Below are positions 60,621 through 64,000 of a DNA stretch of 64,000 nucleotides, piece by piece. Below the pieces are notes generated by a model, which was not told the DNA's origin, ran no database searches, and saw only the letters and a program-made list of their open reading frames with translations. A program made the position numbers and the translations under genes. The stretch's first letter is position 1; each line of letters opens with the position of its first letter. Where the stretch lies: contig JACQEZ010000009.1 in assembly GCA_016200325.1 (NCBI GenBank), positions 90,766 through 154,765 on the forward strand. Reading direction: 5' to 3'. Source of the stretch: Candidatus Manganitrophaceae bacterium. Its GTDB lineage: Bacteria; Nitrospirota; Nitrospiria; SBBL01; Manganitrophaceae.

Positions 60621-61658
60621 ATGGTTTTTTATTTTTACGAAGAAGCAATGAAAGGGGTTCCCAAGATTTCGGTCGACGGACTGGTCCCCCAAAGCCATCA
60701 CCTCAGCCACTGGAAGGGGAACCAGACGCCCCCTCCCCTGAAGGCCGATACCTCGACTGAAATCGTCCTTCGCTATCTGGCCCATCCGAACCCGAAGCAG
60801 TTTTTTCCGCAGGTGAGCATTATTACCAATAACCACTTCGACACCGACGGGCTCCTCTCCGTCTGGGCGCTGCTCAATCCGAAAAAGGCCGAGCCGATGG
60901 CGGGCCGGCTGATCGCCGCCGCCGAAGCGGGCGACTTCGCCTCCTTCTCCTCGGAAGAGGGGGTCCAGATGAATCTCTTAATCGAGGCGCTCGCCGGCTC
61001 GAAGGAGAGCCCCCTGTACAGCCAGCGGGAAGCGTACACCGGGCCGAAGGAGACCTTTCTTTATAAAATGATTCTTCCGATGCTCCCCGATCTCTTTCGT
61101 CGAAAAGACGAGTACCGGGGGCTTTGGCGGGAATCGTACGACAGTATCGTCCAATCGATGGAGCTGTTTGAAAAAGGAACCATCGGCGTCGAAGAGCATG
61201 AGCCGGAAGGGCTCTCCGTCATCATCGACGAGCAGCGGCCGGCCCGGCAGGCGATCGATCACCATTGTCAGGGAAACCTCTTCCTCGTCATTGAAGACCG
61301 GGAGCGGGAAGAGGGAGGATTCGGCTATGAGCTCGAATACCGCTATTACGCCTGGGCCGACACGGTCACCCGCCCTCCGATTCAGCCGATCCCGATGGAG
61401 CGGCTCGCCGAGCACCTCAACCGGCACGAAGGTCTCCGGGTCGGAAAATGGATGACCGGCGGCTATCCCGGCCAGTCGATGACCTCGGCGCTGAAATATG
61501 TCGACGACGAAGGACACCGCGCCTTGAGCCGCCTCTCCCCCGATCAGGTCCTCCGGCTCGTTCTGGAACATCTCCAATCGCGCGAGAGCGATTCAGGCGA
61601 TTCGACGAACGAATCGACGAACGAATCGCCGAGCGAATCACCGAGCGAATCACATTGA
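60621..61658 (+). CDS. DUF6687-like protein
   Basis: A 345-residue soluble protein. It starts VFYFYEEAMKGVPKISVDGL. Internal motifs include SIITNNHFDTDGLLSVWALL and QAIDHHCQGNLFLVIEDRER, where His and Asp residues look like a metal or nucleotide site of the DHH-phosphoesterase style. It resembles the DUF6687 family as I recall it; the function is unknown. The ATG at 60621 has AAGGA close upstream. The last 16 codons are four copies of a 12-bp repeat and vary easily. Confidence 0.6.
   Translation: MVFYFYEEAMKGVPKISVDGLVPQSHHLSHWKGNQTPPPLKADTSTEIVLRYLAHPNPKQFFPQVSIITNNHFDTDGLLSVWALLNPKKAEPMAGRLIAAAEAGDFASFSSEEGVQMNLLIEALAGSKESPLYSQREAYTGPKETFLYKMILPMLPDLFRRKDEYRGLWRESYDSIVQSMELFEKGTIGVEEHEPEGLSVIIDEQRPARQAIDHHCQGNLFLVIEDREREEGGFGYELEYRYYAWADTVTRPPIQPIPMERLAEHLNRHEGLRVGKWMTGGYPGQSMTSALKYVDDEGHRALSRLSPDQVLRLVLEHLQSRESDSGDSTNESTNESPSESPSESH
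61602..61649 (+). repeat. 12-bp tandem repeat at the 3' end of the DUF6687-like gene
   Basis: Four units of TCGACGAACGAA, with small changes in the last two, encode NESTNESPSESPSES. The unit length keeps the frame. It is likely to vary in copy number. Confidence 0.8.
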
Positions 61659-61749
61659 CGAGACGCATCGCCCCCGCACCGTTCCAGGGAGAATCCAGGA
61701 AGGATCTCCCGAAGCAACCGCAGCAACGCCCAACCGCAAGGAGCCGATC

Positions 61750-62475
61750 ATGGTAACCGAGATCTTGACCGACGACGACCTTAACTCCACGATGGTGGAA
61801 TATGAGGTGGAAGGGAAAGCGCTGTCGGCCTTTCTCTGCCGTCCCAAGCCTCCCGGCCGCTATCCGGGGCTGATTCTGATCCAGGAGTGGTGGGGGCTGA
61901 ACGATCAGATCAAAGGGGTCGCCCAACGGCTCGCCAAGGAGAACCTGGTCGTGCTCGCCCCCGATCTTTACTCCCGGCTCGGCCATGTCGTCACCCAAAA
62001 TGGGGCGGAGGCGGCCAAGCTGGCCGATGCCCTCGACGCGGATCAAACCCTCGCCGACCTGCTCGGGGCGCTCCGTTTCCTCAAGGGAGCGCCGGAGGTG
62101 GCGCCGGAGAGAGTCGGCCTCGTCGGCTTCTCTGTCGGCGGCGCTTATGCGCTCCAGCTCGCCAGCCGGACGTCGGAGGTTCAATGCGCGGTCGCCTTTT
62201 ATGGCGAGATCCCTCCCGACTCGGAGATTGAAAAACTGGCTGTCCCGCTTCTCTATTTCCACGGCGAAGAAGACGGCTGGATCCAAAAGCAGGATGTTCA
62301 GCGTTTAAAAGAGACCCTGAAGAAGTTTAAAAAAGCGGGCGCGGTCAAAACTTACCCCAACGCACCCCACGCGTTCTTTAACGACGCCCGCCGGGAGGTC
62401 TACCATCCCCAGGCGGCGAAAGATGCTTGGAAGAAGACCCTCGCCTTCTTCGACAAATATTTAAGGACGGGATGA
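61750..62475 (+). CDS. dienelactone hydrolase-family protein
   Basis: A 241-residue alpha/beta hydrolase. The oxyanion-side Glu lies in ILIQEWWGLND, the nucleophile in GLVGFSVGGAYALQ, the acid in YFHGEEDGWI and the His in APHAFFND. In classical dienelactone hydrolases the nucleophile is Cys; here it is Ser, as in many relatives acting on esters. The substrate is unknown. It starts 91 bases after the DUF6687-like gene and is followed by the peptidase gene, both on the plus strand. Confidence 0.85.
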   Translation: MVTEILTDDDLNSTMVEYEVEGKALSAFLCRPKPPGRYPGLILIQEWWGLNDQIKGVAQRLAKENLVVLAPDLYSRLGHVVTQNGAEAAKLADALDADQTLADLLGALRFLKGAPEVAPERVGLVGFSVGGAYALQLASRTSEVQCAVAFYGEIPPDSEIEKLAVPLLYFHGEEDGWIQKQDVQRLKETLKKFKKAGAVKTYPNAPHAFFNDARREVYHPQAAKDAWKKTLAFFDKYLRTG

Positions 62476-62518
62476 AACGAAACGAAGCAGACGGAAGATT
62501 CTCTGACGCGAGGTTCCC

Positions 62519-63655
62519 ATGCTGAATACCGAACGAATGACCGACCACTTCATGAAGCTCGTTCAGATCGACAGCCTCTCCAAGAAGGAGAAGGCGGTGG
62601 CGCTCGTCCTCCAAAAAGAGCTCGAAGCGCTCGGGGCGAAGGTAACGTTCGACGACGCCGACAAAGCGGTCGGCGGCGAGATCGGCAACCTGATCGCCCG
62701 GCTTCCTGCCACCGACCGGTCGCGTCGGCCGCTGCTTCTGTCGGCGCACATGGATACCGTCGTCCCCGGCGAAGGGATCAAGCCGCGGATCGACGGGAGA
62801 AAAATCCGGAGCGACGGAACGACGATCCTCGGCGGCGACGACAAGTCGGGAATCTCGATCATCATGGAGGTCCTCCGTACCCTTCAAGAGCAGCAGCGGC
62901 CCCATGGCGAGATCGAAATCGCCTTTACCATCTGCGAAGAATTCGGCCTGCTCGGCGCGAAGCACCTCGACTTCGCGCAGCTGAAAGCGCGCGACGGGCT
63001 GGTCCTCGACTGCGACAACGTCAACATCCTCTTCACCCAATCTCCCTCCTCCGACCGCCTGGAGTTTAAAGTCCATGGGCTTGAAGCCCATGCCGGCGTC
63101 TGCCCGGAGCGGGGGGTCTCGGCCGTTCAGATCGCCGCCGAGGCGATCAGCCGGATGAAGCTCGGCCGGATCGATCCGGAGACGACGGCGAATATCGGGA
63201 TCATCCAGGGAGGCGCGGCGACCAACATCATCCCGAACTACGTCTATATTAAAGGGGAGTCGCGAAGCCACAGCGAAGAGAAGCTCGAAGCGCAGACCGG
63301 ACATATGCGCGACTGTTTCCAGAAAGCGGCCGAGAAGTTTTTTATCGACTTGGAAGGGAAGCGGATCACCGGACGGGTCGAAGCGGCGGTCTGGCGCGAC
63401 TACGACCGGATGAACGTCCCCGAGAGCGCCCCGATCGTTCAGGCGGTGAAACGCGCCGCCCAGGCCCTCTCCTATTCGGTCCAGACGAAGGCGACCGGCG
63501 GCGGATGCGACGCGAACGTCTTCAACAAAAAAGGAATCGCCGTCGCCAACCTCGGCACCGGCATGCACGACATCCACACGGTCAAAGAGTGGCTCGCCAT
63601 CGATGAAATGGCCCAAGCCGCCCAAATCGTCCTCGAAACCCTCCAGCAATGTTAG
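62519..63655 (+). CDS. M20-family metallopeptidase (PepT-like)
   Basis: A 378-residue di-zinc aminopeptidase-type enzyme. Zinc ligands are His in LLLSAHMDTVVPG, Asp in ILGGDDKSGI, Glu in TICEEFGLLGAKH, Asp in LVLDCD and His in GTGMHDIHTVKE. These residues follow the order of the tripeptidase T-like group. A dimerisation (lid) domain is inserted at about residues 180-290. It probably degrades peptides in the cytoplasm. The start at 62519 is 43 bases after the hydrolase gene. Confidence 0.9.
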   Translation: MLNTERMTDHFMKLVQIDSLSKKEKAVALVLQKELEALGAKVTFDDADKAVGGEIGNLIARLPATDRSRRPLLLSAHMDTVVPGEGIKPRIDGRKIRSDGTTILGGDDKSGISIIMEVLRTLQEQQRPHGEIEIAFTICEEFGLLGAKHLDFAQLKARDGLVLDCDNVNILFTQSPSSDRLEFKVHGLEAHAGVCPERGVSAVQIAAEAISRMKLGRIDPETTANIGIIQGGAATNIIPNYVYIKGESRSHSEEKLEAQTGHMRDCFQKAAEKFFIDLEGKRITGRVEAAVWRDYDRMNVPESAPIVQAVKRAAQALSYSVQTKATGGGCDANVFNKKGIAVANLGTGMHDIHTVKEWLAIDEMAQAAQIVLETLQQC

Positions 63656-64000
63656 GACCCTCTCCTAATGAGAGGCCCAGCGAGAGAGGCTTGCGCGTCG
63701 CGGCTTGGGGTTCTTTCTCTCTGGGTTCTTTCTATCAGACGTAATATTGAAGCGGGCAGAAGAAAATTTGATCTCTGTTCATTGGGGCAAGGGCATTGGA
63801 ATGAAGCGCTGCTCTTGACCTGACTGCCTTAAGGTCGTGGGGTTTTACCCCACCCCCCACCGTGGGGGCCGACTGCCCGGCCCCCTCCGGCCTCCCCGTG
63901 CAGCCGGGGGGAGATCCCCCCCGCTCCCCCCTTACGGTCACAACTTGTACCACGCGCGGAAGAGCACCGCGGATGGTACTTCGACAGGTGACCTGATTTG
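63656..64000. other. 345-bp GC-rich region without a gene
   Basis: I see no gene. A short CCTCTC ... GAGAGG hairpin just after the stop codon (63659-63675) may end the peptidase transcript. Stretches of C and G near 63840-63930 form potential stems but no clear structure. Confidence 0.4.

Noticed and set aside
61602..61649. Short CRISPR-like array
   Set aside because: The units are 12 bp, contiguous, without spacers, and lie in frame inside a gene.
62378..63649. A 423-codon minus-strand frame opposite the M20 peptidase gene
   Set aside because: The peptidase on the plus strand has all zinc ligands; the antisense product has no recognisable motif.

Overview
The window joins two kinds of DNA. 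From the left edge to about 53.40 kb it is the right-hand part of a large integrated mobile element or genomic island. From about 53.45 kb to the end it is conserved bacterial chromosome. The junction is marked by the 5' part of a tRNA-Arg(CCT) gene (53403-53445, minus strand) whose 3' part is absent. The host is a Gram-negative bacterium: it has a TonB-dependent receptor, lipoproteins, FtsH and BON-domain proteins. The mixture of moderately high GC, sigma-54 control and a B12-dependent ribonucleotide reductase would fit Nitrospirota or a relative, but nothing here fixes the taxon.

Layout. 1-13 kb: element core on the minus strand (GHKL ATPase running off the window, large adenine-methylase-like protein, SANT/HTH protein, DUF932-like protein, RadC-like protein, RES/Xre toxin-antitoxin, UvrD-type helicase, CHC2-TOPRIM primase, a Gp3/RDF-like zinc protein). 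13-23 kb: accessory region with many very small proteins, a PLD-type nuclease, a lipoprotein, class II ribonucleotide reductase, two copies of a ~115 bp promoter/terminator module (candidate small RNA), decayed PIN and DUF5615 toxin genes, and a ~0.67 kb ORF-poor block that may be a structured RNA. 23.7-36.9 kb: regulatory and uptake cluster with a possible FlhD/FlhC-like pair, an atypical NtrC-family regulator, and an operon for a secreted S9 peptidase, TonB receptor, substrate-binding protein, histidine kinase and sigma-54 activator. Two sigma-54 promoters and two matching upstream operators tie this operon to a small receiver-like protein. 36.9-53 kb: defence island with a Mrr-like endonuclease-fold protein, a two-gene Eco57I-like restriction-modification system, a PIN-transmembrane protein, and a set of genes for a sigma factor, an unknown protein, an IrrE-UvrD-nuclease fusion and a complete ubiquitin-like conjugation (Bil-type) operon. 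53.4-64 kb: chromosome with DJ-1/PfpI protein, DUF1284, FtsH, stress-type small proteins, gamma carbonic anhydrase, a possible dienelactone hydrolase and an M20 peptidase.

How the parts may work together. The strongest system-level signal is in the defence island. A two-block motif, reading TTTCCGGGTT - about 12 bp - CGATTA toward the genes, occurs upstream of the element's own sigma-factor gene and twice upstream of the Bil operon. This suggests one element-encoded regulator controls the helicase/protease and ubiquitin-like conjugation together. A second coherent circuit is the sigma-54 regulon at 27.6-36.6 kb. All similarity calls come from reading motifs in the translated sequence; no database search was run.
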